A stretch of DNA of 64,000 nucleotides from Ottelia alismoides (taxonomy: Eukaryota; Streptophyta; Magnoliopsida; Alismatales; Hydrocharitaceae), in contig JAZKJV010000148.1 in NCBI GenBank assembly GCA_037367405.1, positions 496,001 to 560,000 of the forward strand. Direction: 5' to 3'. Position 1 is the stretch's first letter; each line of letters opens with the position of its first letter. The notes beneath the pieces were generated by a model. The model saw only the letters and a program-made list of their open reading frames with translations. It made no database searches and was not told where the DNA came from. Positions 1-11,419 of this stretch are shown in pieces. The translations under genes and the position numbers were made by a program.

Positions 1-2339
1 AAGCCGCCCGATGGCGCCTCGCTCTCGATTTGCCACGTGGCCACTCCATCTGCCATCAATCGCTCCGTCCCTGATCCGATCCACACCGTCGCTCCGCACC
101 GTACTCTCCATCGTTGGATCTCCAGATCCAACGGTCAGGCCCCGTCGTCTACCTCCAGACCCTCTTCTCTCTCCCACGATCCAGTGCACGAACACCTCGC
201 CCCCTTCCCATTTCCTCGCCCTCACCAGCCATCACCTCCACGCGCCAACTACCCCACGGTCTTCCCCATTCCTCCTTCTCTTCCGCGCATCCCTCCAGTA
301 CCCACGTCCACCTTCCAGTCAAACCATGTCGCTCTCGAAACCCACGACCAATGCCACGTTCATAGCCAGCTCCCCCATTAAAAACCTCGCCTCCCCCTCC
401 ATTTCAAACGGTCCGCCTTTACACGGGGGCTCGCCCAGCCCTCCGCCACCTCCCAGTGACAGGGGGAGGTGGCCGGATCGAGCGAAGACGACGACGCCCC
501 CTGGTGAGACCCTCCGCCTTCAACGGTGGAGCTGCGGCGCCCTATCGCCGCCCGAGCTCGCTGGGACGGCCGCCCAGCACGTGCGAAGACCCCGAGCTCC
601 TCTCGGAGCTCAAGCCCAGGCCCTTCGACCGCCATTGCCCAGGTAAGTTCTCTGATTTTCTTTTTGTTTTTCTTCTTATTTTTTGCCCAATTTTCGTAGC
701 TTCTTCACCCCTTTTCCCACTCCATCGTTCCTCCCAAAAGCTCCGCCTTCAACCCCCCTTCGCCGCGCATAGCTCCGTTCACCTCTTCCCTTCTTCCAGA
801 CCCTAGTCACCCTCCGGCCATATCCTCCGCCACCCACGGCGGAGGAGCTCCGAGCTCCCCATTTCTTCAACCCGACGAGCTCCCACTACGCTCACGCACG
901 CACTTCTATGCTCGGCTATGTGCCACTAACGATGCAGGTCGCCAATCTGATCAATGGCCGGAACCTGGTCGGAGCTAACTTCATCGATGCCGCAGCTGTC
1001 CTCCGAGCCCCTGCGAGCAGCACCAGAGCCTTCTGGACCTTCCCCGAGCTCTCAGCTTCTCCGACGATCCTTCTTTGAGCTCGGGGGAGGTCTACTGTGA
1101 TCGAGAGTGAGCGGCGGAGGAGGAGCTCCTTCGCCGGAGCTCCAACGTCACCGCCAGCTGAAGCCCGAGGAGGAAGCACAGTTGCCGTTGGATGGCCCAA
1201 TCCCAGCGACCATCCAACGGCCATGATAGAGCCACGTCGACGTCTTCCTTCAGCTGTTGGATCTGTTCGATCCAACGGACCGCGATGGAGCCACGTGGCA
1301 TCACCAGAACGCGCCCGAGCCTTCGTCTCCGTGCCTCCAGGTTCGGTTGCTCCGAGCCTCCACGAGCCTGCAACGAGCCTCGGACCATCCGAGCCTTCGC
1401 CGAAGCTAGTCCAAGCCTCTGCCGAACCCGAGCCGACTTTCGAGCCTGGAAGGCGCGTGCATGGCGCGTGCCTTCTGGGCAATTTGCAGAGACACCCCGC
1501 CGTCTTCTCCAATTTGCAGATAGGTCCCTGGAGCACCTGCTTTCCACGTGCACTTGGGCAATTTGCAATTATGCCCTCGCGGGTTTTTATAATTGCAAAA
1601 ATACCCCTGTGCGGTGGGTATTTTACAGGGAAGGCATCGTACTTTTTATATTTACACTTTAGTCCCTGCCAGGACCTTTTTGTAGTTATCTTTTCTTGTT
1701 TTCTTGCATTTATGCCCCTGTTTTCTTTTATGCATATCTTGAGCTACATAGCTCCAATCGAGTTGATTTCAGTTTCGTTTTGAAGCTCTTCTCGTCCTCT
1801 TTATGATGACATGCTTTAAGTTCAGATTTGACACTATGAACCGTGATGTATTATTTTATTATCTAGGTGTCATTGATTTCTTCATTTATCATGCCCACTT
1901 GCTTCATATTTGTAGAGGCTTCTTAATGTTAACTCTGTTTAACTCGCATTTTTTTTCTATGGCTCAAGTGACTATGATTTTTGGGGCATATCATTCGCTT
2001 TGCATGATCACTTATTTGCATTATAAAAATTGATAAAAAATGCATGTTTTATGTTTTAATGCATTGTCTTGTTTTGTCTATGCATTGATTTGACCTATAT
2101 GCCTTTAACTCTACGCTTAGTTAAACACACTTAAATCCGATCAATACGAGAGAGGCTCGTGTCCCTAAGTTCGACCTTGGTTTCTTGCCAAGTAAAATAA
2201 ATCACGATCACCTCATTTTGATTGATCATCGCATATATTTAAACGAGGTGATCTTTTGACGATCAGAATCGGCCCGACTGCACCGACATTTCCAAGTGCT
2301 AATTTAGCATTATTAATGGGCCGATTTTGCAGTTCGTCA
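1..2339 (+). mobile_element. Partial gypsy LTR F, + orientation, cut by window start
   Basis: Positions 1-1560 are GC-rich with repeated GATCCAACGG-type motifs and ACGTG cores. They then grade into AT-rich sequence with stretches such as 'aatttgcaattatgccc'. This is the same architecture as the GC-rich cores of the complete LTRs elsewhere in the window. The last 150 bases hold inverted repeats (gatcacctc/gaggtgatc around 2207-2255; atcggccc/gggccgat around 2268-2326), like the U5 ends of the other LTRs. A CA end at 2338-2339 directly precedes the C6TATACTTAG hairpin of element A, which suggests F integrated there. Its other end and target duplication lie outside the window. Several long frames cross this stretch but overlap on both strands and show no recognisable domain. 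It could instead be the promoter/5' UTR of a host gene, which I think less likely. Confidence 0.5.
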
Positions 2340-2343
2340 ACGA

Positions 2344-2697
2344 CCCCCCTATACTTAGCTTGAGTTATGTCCTCATAGATCGGAGAGAAAAGAGAAGACA
2401 TAACTCGTTTTAAGTATAGGCAAGTCTAAATAATAAAATAAATAAACCAATGAGAAGTTGATCGTCCCCCCTATACTTAGGATCAAATAATCCTAAGCAT
2501 AGCAGACTGTACACAACGTAGGGAGGGTCAAGGGTGGGAATGAACAGATCGTACTCGGGTTGTCTCCCCCTATACTTAGGGTAAGATATCCCTAAGTATA
2601 GACAAGAAGATGAGACAATGGAGAGGATCGAAAAAGAATAGAACAACTCGGGGTGCACACCCCCCTATACTTAGGACAAAGTACGTCCTAAGTATGG
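2344..2697 (-). repeat. Four-hairpin array repeating the polypurine motif, element A
   Basis: Four inverted repeats lie in the 3' UTR. Each starts on the + strand with C5-6TATACTTAG and closes with CTAAGTATAG or a near variant: 2348-2420 (long, with an inner ttatgtc/gacataa pair), 2471-2502, 2570-2601 and 2665-2695. On the coding (minus) strand each ends in AGTATAGGGGG(G). That is the polypurine tract core found next to the LTRs of elements C and E. The spacing between hairpins is unrelated sequence. The same set occurs at the same place in element C. Confidence 0.85.
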
Positions 2698-3117
2698 GGA
2701 AACTGTCTACAAGGGCGACACCTTTTTGATAGATAAAGAAGATAGACAAGGAAAAGAAGAAAGAAGAAAAGAAGAAAAGAACTCAACAGATGAAAGAGTG
2801 ATATGGACATCTGGATCTATACAGCGGAAGATGGAATTGATCACCATGTATGAGATGCAAGTGATATGAGTCAAAGAACACATCTCATACCAGAAGAATG
2901 TGGGCAACGTCAATGGTAGGCGGATCATGATCTAGATATAGCTTCGGGCGTTGACCATTGACACGGAAGGTAGAGGAAGATGACGGTTCGGATATTCAAT
3001 ACTGCCATTGTCATGTACCTTCCTGACCACATAGGGACCTTTCCACTTGCTCTGTAATTTCCCTGTAAATAATTTTAGCCTGGAATCGAACAACCATACT
3101 CGCTGATCTGGCTCAAA

Positions 3118-3786
3118 TTATTTATGGCTGATGTGAGAATCGTGCCATGTCTTCACTTTTTCTTTGTATTGTAGGCTGCTAGAAAAGGTTGTATCTCTCA
3201 GTTCCTCCAGGGCTGCCAACTCTACTCTTCTCTGATCTCCTATACTCTCAGGATCCAATAATAGCTCAGTTACTGCCCAAAGTGACTTGTGCTTTATTTC
3301 CACAGGAAGATGGCACAGCTTGCCATAGACGAGACGAAAGGGAGATGTCCCTAGTGGATTTTTGAAGGATGTCCGATAGGCCCACAAGACCGAGTCCAAA
3401 AGCTGTGACCAATCCTTTCGGTCTGGGCGGACAACCTTCTGCAGGATCGTCTTTATCTCCCGGTTCGATACTTCGGCAAGACCATTAGTCTGAGGGTGAT
3501 ACGGTGTGGCAACCCGATGGTCAATGCCGAACTCGTCTGCAAGGGCCCTAACCTTGCCATTGATAAAATGAGACCTCCCGTCTGAAATCAAGACTCTAGG
3601 TACCCCGAACCGTGAAATGATATTTTTCCTCAAAAATTTACACACAGTTTTAGCATCTGCAGCTCGGGCGGGGATGGCCTCAACCCATCGGCTGACATAA
3701 TCCACAGCGAGCAAAATGTGCTCAAACCCCTGACTCTTAGGAAATGGGCCCATGAAATCAATCCCCCCATGCATTAAAAACCTCAC
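3118..3786 (-). pseudogene. Integrase catalytic domain, element A
   Basis: The 222-residue open stretch carries the retroviral-type integrase core (DNA strand transfer for integration). The first Asp is in GIDFMGPFP, the second in LISDGRSHF, and the Glu in [11 protein letters not shown], so the D,D-E triad is visible. It starts within the protein, because an extra G in the run at about 3765-3770 shifts the frame relative to the intact copy in element C. A stop at about 3118 cuts off the C-terminal part. Downstream, the frame still resembles the GPY module ([10 protein letters not shown]) to about 3000. The HHCC zinc-finger region lies in broken sequence at 3787-3950. It follows RNase H in the usual RT-RH-IN order. 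Confidence 0.85.
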
Positions 3787-3949
3787 AAAAGTGAATGGGT
3801 TGCATGGGCATCATGTCTCTCTGTCCGCAGGTTCCCATCTTTTGACAGTCAGTACATCTCTTCACGAAATCATTTGAATCCTTGAAGAGAGTAGGCCACC
3901 AAAGGCCGGATTGAAGCACCATTTGTGCTATCCTTTTCCCAGAATGATG

Positions 3950-4695
3950 TCAACCTGCCTCAAGCTTGTGGCAGTATGTGAGGATGCTATGCTGCTCTTC
4001 TTGAGGAATGTACCTCCTCCAGATGTTGTCCCCTCCTTCATGATAAAGGACGGGATCCTCCCAATGGTAAAGCTTAGCCTTCGCCAGGAAAGTCTTGAGC
4101 TTCTGCCTGGGCCAACCTTGTGGGGCCGTCTTGGCAACAAGATAGTTCACAATGTCGGCGTACCATGGGAGCGAGGTGATAGCTAAGATCGCCTCATCTG
4201 GAAACGTCTCTATGATAGGTGCGCTGGACTCAGATTCATCAAATTTCTCCAAGCGGGAAAGATGATCCGCCACCACATTCTTAACTCCAGGCTTATCCTT
4301 AATCTCAATATCAAACTCCTGGAGCAGAAGGATCCATCTAGTAAGGTGTGCTTTGGCGTCCTTCTTGGCCATTAAGATAGCGGTGTGATCTGCATAAATT
4401 GTCACTCTAAATCCGAGAATATAAGATTTGTACTTATCCAAAGCAAAACTACGGCCAGCATCTCTTTCTCAGTTACAGTATAATTCTGATGAGCGGCATC
4501 CAAAGTCCGGCTGGCATAGTGAATGGCAAACAGCAGTCCATCCCTCCTCTGTCCAAGCACAGCCCCAACGGCAAAATCAGAAGCGTCCGTCCATGATCTC
4601 GAATGGGAGAGACCAATCAGGCGGCTGAAGGACAGGAGCTGAAACAACCATACCTTTGAGAGTCTTAAAAGACGCAAGACACTTATCATCGACAA
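3950..4695 (-). pseudogene. RNase H and linker to integrase, element A
   Basis: Two overlapping frames cover a Ty3/gypsy RNase H, which removes RNA from the RNA/DNA hybrid in reverse transcription. The first (to 4402) has TDASDFAVGAVLGQRRDG and the NYTVTEKEMLAVV segment with the catalytic Asp and Glu. A frameshift at about 4430 moves to the second frame (4441-3950), which has IYADHTAI, RWILLLQEFDIEI and DKPGVKNVVADHLSRLE, and then the tether toward the integrase zinc finger (YCHKLEAG). Compared with element C, ADHTAI is followed by LMAKKD rather than RYPMAKKD, a small deletion. It is an inactivated domain of the A polyprotein. Confidence 0.85.
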
Positions 4696-5745
4696 TGAAC
4701 TCGGTGTCTTTCGTCAACAAGTCAGTAAGCGGTCGGGCAATCCGACTGAAGTCCTGAATAAACCGTCGGGAGAAACTGACATGCCCCAGAAAAGACCGCA
4801 ATTGACGCAAATTGGATGGTGGACTGAGTTTTCTAATGATATCCACCTTGGCTGGATCGACCTCCATGCCCCTGTTGGATATGATATGACCAAGGACCGT
4901 CCCTTGAGTCACCATGAAGTGACTCTTCTCCCAAGACAATACAAGATTGACCTCTATGCAGCGCTGAAGCACACGGTCTAGGCAGTCAAGACAAGCATCG
5001 AACCCGTTGTCATAGACCGAGAAGTCATCCATGAAGACCTCTAAACAGTCACCCACCATGTCCGAGAAAATGGACAACATGCACCTTTGGAATGTCGTCG
5101 GAGCGTTACATAGACCAAAGGGCATCCGTCTGAAAGCATACGTCCCAGACAGGTGAATGTCGTTTTCTCCTGGTCTTCGAGCGCAATGGCCACTTGATTA
5201 TATCCAGAGTACCCGTCAAGAAAACAGTAATGACTCTTCCCAGCTAGCCTCTCGATAATCTGATCAATGAATGGTAGCGGAAAATGATCCTTCTTGGTGG
5301 CCTCATTCAATCGTCTGTAGTCCACATAGACCCTCCAAGAAGTGGGTACTCGGGTAGCGATCTCCTCTCCAGACTCATTCACAACTGTAGTAATACCCGT
5401 CTTCTTGGGTACCACATGTAATGGACTAACCCACTTGGAGTCGGAGATGGGGTAGATAAAATCGGCGCTCCACCACTTCGATATTTCTTTCATGTCCATG
5501 TCTCGAAGATTCGGGTTCAGCCGTCGCTGGAACTCACGCGATGGCCTAGCGTTATCCTCAAGATAGATGTGGTGGGAGCATAGAGCCGGACTAATCCCCT
5601 GGAGATCAGCTATACTCCAACCTATCGCCTTGCGGTTTCTTTCAAGAACCTCCATCAGATGAGATTCTTGTTCTCCAGTCAAACCTGCTGAGATAATGAC
5701 TGGGTGCATGTCTAGCTCACCCGCAAGGAATCTATACTTCAGCAA
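4577..5745 (-). pseudogene. Reverse transcriptase, element A
   Basis: Two frames together span the RT domain that copies element RNA into DNA. Residues in 5745-5041 include the leader SREFQRRLNP, RVYVDYRRLN, KDHFPLPFIDQ, CFLDGYSGYNQ and the TFTC start of the fingers-palm segment. A deletion at about 5150 shifts the frame, and the chain resumes at 5125 with MPFGLCNAPTTF and the polymerase active site EVFMDDFS. VLSWEKSHFMVTQG and FIQDFSRIARPLTDLL follow. The C-terminal end runs into a second frameshift at the start of RNase H. Every expected RT block is present in order, so this is a recently decayed gene rather than a fragment. Confidence 0.88.
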
Positions 5746-5841
5746 CTGCGGCAGAGGCTTCAGCTCTGGACAACTGGGAGGTGGCAGATCTGGCTTCTGA
5801 TACGTCTGTGTGAAGGCGACCAGGTCTGCATGTGAGAACTC

Positions 5842-6372
5842 TCACTCTGCATGAATACCTGACGAAGGGAGCCCTGCTGAATCATTAATAAACTGTACTG
5901 GCTTGCACTCTGTCATGGCTGTTGGCTCAGAAGGAATCATACACGACAAATATTCATCAAAATCATCCCAATCAATGTCTGAATCTGAGGGATCTGAACT
6001 AGATGAACATGATTGAAAATCATCAGCACCACTCATCCCAACACTGTCAGCCTCAGGTGTATCCTCGTCCAGGGGTGTGCTCTCCAGGCTCTCGACTGCC
6101 ATAAGCTTTAAATATGGTGAATCTGTAGGCAAGGCGAGAGTCTGTGCTACAGGATCTGTCCAGTTGGATTCATCATCTGTCATCACAAAATCACACTCCT
6201 GGTGGAAGTCTAGCTCTTCCTCTGTCATCTGTGCGGCTTCGCTGGACTGCTCTGAGCATTCTAGTTCTCTGGCTCTGGTTTCCTCGATCGTCTCTATTTG
6301 TATGGTTTCACCCTCTACGCGAAAACATACCTTCCCACTATCATGATCGGTCACCGCCTTTGTTGTGGCCAA
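5842..6372 (-). pseudogene. Acidic linker between protease and RT, element A
   Basis: This is a 176-residue stretch of the polyprotein. It begins with ATTKAVTDHDSGKVCFRVEG, the conserved tail of the aspartic protease fold, and continues as a low-complexity acidic, Ser-rich linker ending just before RT. In element C the corresponding part lies in one frame with protease and RT (ORF 30697-33360), and it is longer, with extra GGTEAT-like repeats. The frame break just upstream, at about 6400, separates it from the protease ORF. Confidence 0.75.
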
Positions 6373-6408
6373 GAATGGGCGTCCAAGTATGATGGGGGCA
6401 TCGGTTAT

Positions 6409-7485
6409 CTACGCAGGGATCTCCATGTCCAACACAACGAAGTCCATGGGGAATTTCATGCCCTGAATGGTAACGACCACGTCTTTCAACAACCCTTTCG
6501 GCCTCTTAGTCGACCTATCAGCAAACTGAAGGACCTTCCTGCTCCTAAGAAGAGGACCAAACTTGAATCGGTCGAGTAAGGCTGCCAGAAGAAGGTTAAT
6601 CGAAAAGTCATTTTCTAATAGAGTACGATCAAACTGTTGCTCCTGAATCTCGCATCTGACATAGGGAGCTCCTGCATCTGGTCTCATGGCTGGCAGTTTG
6701 TTCTGGATGGTACAGCAAGTGGAATGAGTGAGCACATGGATCTGATCTCTGTGGTTCCTCCTCTTCCTGCAGAAGGTAGTCTTCTCTTTCAAGTTCTTTT
6801 TGAAGAGGGGGATGTGCTCAAGTGCTTCCTGTAGAGTCAGCTGAATGTGGAATCGATCAATCATCTGGTTGCTGAACTCTACCTGTTGGTCTTTTTTTGG
6901 ATTTTCTCTTTTATTCTCCTTCGCCCGGCAGAGTGCTTCAGGGAAGGGGATGGTAAGGGCCTCCTCAGATGGAGGACTAGGACGAGGTTCCTGTGCCTGT
7001 GAAGGAATAGAATCCATACCATGATCATCATTCAACACATATGGATCTAAAATGTGAACAGAAACCTTTCCTTTATTCTTATTTTTGTTTTTCTTGTTAC
7101 CACAGTCCATAGATACAAAAGGAGGTATCACCACAGAAGGAAGCTCAACAAAAGTAGATGTGGTGGTCTCAGTACCACCACCGGCACCTGTCTTCACGGC
7201 ATCAGCACCGCGCTCCGGCTCTGCATCCAAAATGGTGGCGTCAACACCACCGTCTGCATCTGGTATCACGATGGCCTCAGTACCGTCGTCTGGAACTCCA
7301 TCATTGGTGGCATCAGCACCACCGTCTTCAACATCAACAGCAGCATCACCACCGCTACTCTGCTCATCTGGCGCTCCTGATTCTGCTTGTGGTTGTCGCT
7401 CAGATGAGGCGCCGCCGGCTGGCATCCTACCGCTCCTAGTAGTCACAAAATCAGTATTATACAAAGAAGAAGACATATCACTCAA
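6409..7485 (-). pseudogene. Aspartic protease with repeat-rich linker, element A, active site lost
   Basis: The 358-residue ORF starts with a linker (DFVTTRSGRMPAGGASSERQ), followed by Gly/Ala/Asp/Thr repeats of GGADAT/DGTEA type (residues about 40-110). It ends with the retropepsin-like domain that would cleave the polyprotein (residues about 250-358; AGAPYVRCEI, INLLLAALLDRFKFG, TKRPKGLLKDV, DFVVLDMEIP). Where element C has LLDSGSS, this copy reads LLENDFS at about residue 286-292, so the catalytic Asp-Ser-Gly is missing. The frame differs from gag upstream because of a one-base insertion at about 7562 and a stop near 7510. Confidence 0.85.
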
Positions 7486-7558
7486 ATAATCACTAGGAGA
7501 GGTATCCTCTGTAAACTCTACCTACTCAAACTTCCTTTTCAGATTGTTCGGGTTTGGT

Positions 7559-8392
7559 TCAATCTTGAGTTGGTATGGCGGCCTTACCCTTGATGATTTC
7601 CCTCATCTCCTGCCAGAACTCATCCATTTCCTGCCGGAAGGATGCTCGTTGTTCAGAGAGAAAGCGGGCAAGATCATCTAAATCTGGGTTCTTAAAAGCG
7701 GGAGCTTGAGAACCGGACGGGTTTCCCTGCTGGAAATGAGGCTGTTGCTGCTGCTGATGAGGATAATGCTGGGGAGGATGGGAGTATGATTGTTGAGGCT
7801 GTTGATGCTGCCTCCACTGCTGTCCCTGATGGGCGGGACGAGGACCATGCCGGTACTGCTGCTGGTGGGCATAATGGGACTGCTGCTGCTGTGGTTGGTC
7901 GTTCTGTTGTCCTTGAGCTGGAGGCTGCTGCTGAGATGAGGAGCCACCGTTGCCCCAACGAAATCCTGGGTGATCGCGACGAATCCCGGGCTGTGGGTAC
8001 CGGTCGTACCAAATCCCATTGACTTCCATCAATGGCTCTTGCTCGAAGGATGGTGGAGGTAGAACTGCCAGTGGCTGCTCCGGCTGATAGACCACCATCT
8101 GAGTGTCCTGAGATGGTGGCTGTGCTGGGTAGTACTGTAGAAACGGAACCGGCTCTGCCTGAATGTGGTTGACCTGGCGATACGAGGCAGAGGGCTGATT
8201 CGAACTGTTACTGCTGGGATCAGCACGTGACCTGGGAGGCTGCTGGGAAGATGTTTGTGCCTCCTGGACGCAAAGGATCTGCGTCTTCAGGTCACTCATG
8301 GTCTTGGCAATCTGGTCCATCTGGGCCATGCCTTGCATCTGCTTTTTCTCGAGGATCTCGAGACGGTCCAACTTCTCACTGATGATGCCCAT
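7559..8392 (-). pseudogene. Gag C-terminal half, Gln/His/Pro-rich, element A
   Basis: The 277-residue stretch is in the same frame as the gag core ORF but is separated from it by an in-frame TGA at about 8513. It begins with a short predicted coiled coil (MGIISEKLDRLEILEKKQMQ) and then PVIWYD-like and GFRWGNGG motifs. A long Gln/His/Pro-rich tract (residues about 140-225) follows, and then an amphipathic segment (DLARFLSEQRASFRQEMDEF) that is conserved in element C. I see no CCHC knuckle. The region corresponds to the nucleocapsid side of Athila gag. The Q-rich tract gives mirror-image open frames on the other strand that are not genes. Confidence 0.75.
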
Positions 8393-8512
8393 GTCGGCTG
8401 CAACTGATTTAGCTTGGGCTGCAGCTGCCGACGAAGTGTGAGGACCAGCATCGATGCGGGCGATCCTCTGAAATGATCCCGCTCCTTGTGGGGGCTTCTG
8501 TTGTGTGTAGAC

Positions 8513-9268
8513 TCAGGCTTGGGCCATAACAGTTGAGTTATCTACCATCCCTTCATAAATGGCCCAAACATCGTCTTCACCCTTGGAAAAGGAGGACCCA
8601 CCGCAAGAGGCATTAACAAGCCCCTGCAGCTCCGGTGTCAGCCCACAAAAGAAACTCTGAACCAAATTGGGCTTTGATATATCGTGATGTGGACACCGGT
8701 CAATAAGCTCTCTGAATCGATCCCAAGCTTCATGAAACTGTTCATTAGGGATCATGACGAAATTACTGATCATTGCTCGTGCTGCATTCGTCCGGCCGAG
8801 AGGATAATAATTCTTCAAGAATGCAGTCCGGAGATCTGCCCAAGTGTTGACGAATCGCCCCAAATGTTTGAGCCAATAAGCGGCTCTGTCAACCAAAGAG
8901 AACGGGAAGGGTATCATCTTGATAGTGTCCTCGGTTATCAGCCTATCATGAATGGTACTGCAAATCATCTCAAATTCTTGTAAGTGTAGGTGTGGCTCTT
9001 CGGTCGCCAGCCCATGAAATTTGGGAAGTAGCTGGATGGTGTGCGGGCGAAGCTCGAAGTATCCAAGGATGGCAGGGAGTCGGATCCACCGATGAGTGAG
9101 GGATGCTGCTGGGTTGTGTAATTCCCTCATGATTGTCTGTGGCAGCCTCTCTTGGTTGGGTTCTCCTCCCTCATTCTGTACTACAGGAATGTCACCTCCA
9201 CCGCCACCGCCACTGTCCCCAGGTCGGTTCTCTCGCATCTGTGCGATCTCTCTCATGAGATCACCCAT
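8513..9268 (-). pseudogene. Gag capsid core, element A
   Basis: The 251 residues carry the retrotransposon gag (capsid-like) domain of plant gypsy elements, which forms the particle. Signature stretches are AAYWLKHLGRFVNTWADLR, FLKNYYPLGRTNAAR, NEQFHEAWDRFRELIDRCPHH and QSFFCGLTPELQGLVNASCGG. A Gly run (residues about 18-26) sits where element C has an Ala run. An in-frame stop at the end, one at about 9290 and a frameshift at about 9560 separate it from the N-terminal gag segment and the C-terminal half. Confidence 0.85.
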
Positions 9269-9444
9269 AAATACTCCCTGGTCTCAGATCTGTCTCTGCA
9301 TTGTCTCCAGGGATGCTAGCAAGGAATTGTTGATGGCGACTTGATCAAATAAGAATGGAGGGTGCTCGTGCTCATCTAGGTGCTCTCCTCTGTCAACCAT
9401 GCCTGGGTTCTCTGAAAAAGTAAAAGAACCCATCTCAGGTGCCG

Positions 9445-9655
9445 TCAAATGCTCTGAGCTCTATGACGCACTAAATTCTGAAATTCTTGGACTGGGGGAA
9501 GGAGAAGGGTGGTCGAGGGGGAACAGGGTGGATGTAAACTCAGGCTCGGAGAGTGGGTCTGGACTCTCCGAGGTCGTCCTAGATGAATGGGAGGAGTGCT
9601 GGATAGCGGTGCCGACAAAGTCGGTCTAAGAGACCTCCTTCCCATCATCATGATT
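9445..9655 (-). pseudogene. Gag N-terminus, element A
   Basis: The frame begins with MMGRRSLRP, matching MMGRRSLRQ at the gag start of element C and MMCWRSLRL in D, so translation start is placed at about 9650. After about 35 residues the frame shifts relative to C. The remaining residues in this frame are out-of-frame noise, and the gag-like sequence (LSEPEF, TAPEMGSF) continues in another frame to about 9290. Confidence 0.65.
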
Positions 9656-11399
9656 ATTGATAAGAGCAAGGTAGAGAAATGAAGGAGAAAGAAGGGAGAA
9701 GTAAAATTGCACACAATTGTGTTGTGTTTTTTATCTTGACCTAAAATTGACTAGCAATCAAACACAATACAAGGGGATTCGCCAACTCAACACGTGAAGC
9801 CGTGAAGGTTCGGCTTTTATCTTTGTAGTTTTTATCTTGAATTCAGGAATTTATCTTGTAACGAGTCCTTAGAGCGCTACACCTAAAGGAGCGAGAGTAC
9901 TGCCGGAAAAGTATTCCCGTACTTGTCCTCCTCCTATGTAACCTGTAGCTTGCGCTTTTTAAGGTCCATGTAACCCTTCCTGGATCCCTACTCAGCCAAA
10001 GAAAAAGAGGGAGGAAGCCGATAGGCGATATCGATACTTCAGATCTCGCTCGCAACGGAATCACCCGTGAGCGTGCAAGATCCTACTCGAACGCAGACGG
10101 TGAGACAGACACACCCGTGAAGGCGGGGCCTATGCTCGGTACTTCAGACAAGGTCGATGCCACAATAGTGAGTCACCAATGGTGACCAAGCCCTACTCGC
10201 CTACGTACGATAGTAGCACCAATACTTCGGAAATCCAAGCGATACACAATGCAGCCACAAGCTGGGTTTTTGGCTCTAATCCTTACGAAGTCGCTCAACT
10301 CACTTGGAAGGAGACCTTCCCATACAACCTGAAGACAAGTGAGGGTGTTGCTCTCCCCAATGAATGAGTCCAATTACCAATTTAATTTAGGTTAAAGTTT
10401 ACTTAGCAGTCCTTTTTTAATTTTTTTGGTGTTATCGCTTCTTTTGAGTAGATTCAAACAAGCGCCTAACGATTTTATATTTTCTTTGATTCCTACTTTG
10501 TCCAAAAACAGAGGGAGAAAAGAGCCGGAAAAGTCGTGCAAGTCGGCACCAAGATGGAAATCTCACCTTTGTGCCTAAATGATGAATGCAAAGATAGAAT
10601 GACTTACAGCGCCTCCAGCTCTCTCCATGCGGGATGCAAAGCAGAAATTTTTAAACCTAAACTATATGCCGATGTGCAAGCAGAAATCATCCTAAGCAGG
10701 CAATTGCTACGTGAAGAACCACAAGTTAACCACCAATCTCCAATCCTAAAGTTCGGTCTAGGCTCACCCCTCCTCCTCTCGACACATCGAGCTCGGGAGA
10801 AGCGCTTGGCGGGATGAGCTCGCGGCGCGGCGGATCAAAGACTAGTGATTAACTGTTTAATTAAACTAAGTTCAAATACGATCTATAGGTACATGCAATG
10901 GTTATTAGGGTGTTTGGACCTAATCTAATCGATCAAGCAAAAGCCTAAAATCTAAGGGCTCAGTCCACAAAAGAAATGAAAAAGAAATCAAAACCGGAAA
11001 ATGACAGTCGAGAAATGCAATAAAATCCGCGGTGAGCCCCCAGGTGAACAAACACCTGGAAATTAGGCCCGAAGTGTCCGAGTGTCCTTGTACCTGTATT
11101 ATTACAAACTCAAATAAATAAGTCTCCCTCTCATAAAAATAAAAACTATCTAACTCTCTCTCTCTCACTCCTCCTGCTCTCTCCTATCGGCTAGCTACGA
11201 AAGCCGACTCTGCATCCCCAAGATTGCACCGGATCCCCTAGGCGATCCGCCTTGCTCTACGGTCCCTCGCAAGAAGACAAGAAAAGAGAATGGTTAGAAA
11301 GCTCACAGGTATATATAAAAATCAAGAGAGATGAAATAGCAAGCAATAATGCAGACAAATAAACACAATCAGACAAAAATGTGATCTATTAGTTGTTGC
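9656..11399 (-). other. 5' leader (untranslated region) of element A
   Basis: Non-coding stretch between gag and the primer site. It aligns in layout with the leader of element C (35003-36438): a CGCTT-rich segment, 'gaccgtaaaagctcggtc'-like stretches and the sentence-like string around 10900-11040 that precedes the primer site. Short frames here have no recognisable product. In Athila elements this part would contain packaging and dimerisation signals, but none can be pinpointed from sequence alone. Confidence 0.6.
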
Positions 11400-11417
11400 T
11401 CCCCGGCAACGACGCCA
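11400..11417 (-). promoter_or_regulatory. Primer-binding site, tRNA-Asp type (element A)
   Basis: The + strand reads tccccggcaacgacgcca. This equals the 3' end of plant tRNA-Asp plus CCA, except for one base (A for G at the 13th position), so the element RNA could pair with that tRNA to prime minus-strand DNA. Two bases separate it from the LTR. It shows that the element is on the minus strand. Confidence 0.85.
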
Positions 11418-11419
11418 TT

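Noticed and set aside
11..646. 211-codon Pro/Ser-rich frame at the window start
   Set aside because: Compositional frame in a GC-rich LTR-like core with overlapping frames on both strands and no recognisable domain.
916..1783. Four overlapping ORFs of 150-230 codons on both strands
   Set aside because: Mutually overlapping, Arg/Pro/Ser-rich, no domain. Typical of GC-rich non-coding DNA.
7085..7489. + strand ORFs over the protease linker of A
   Set aside because: Antisense of the GGTEAT repeats. No independent support.
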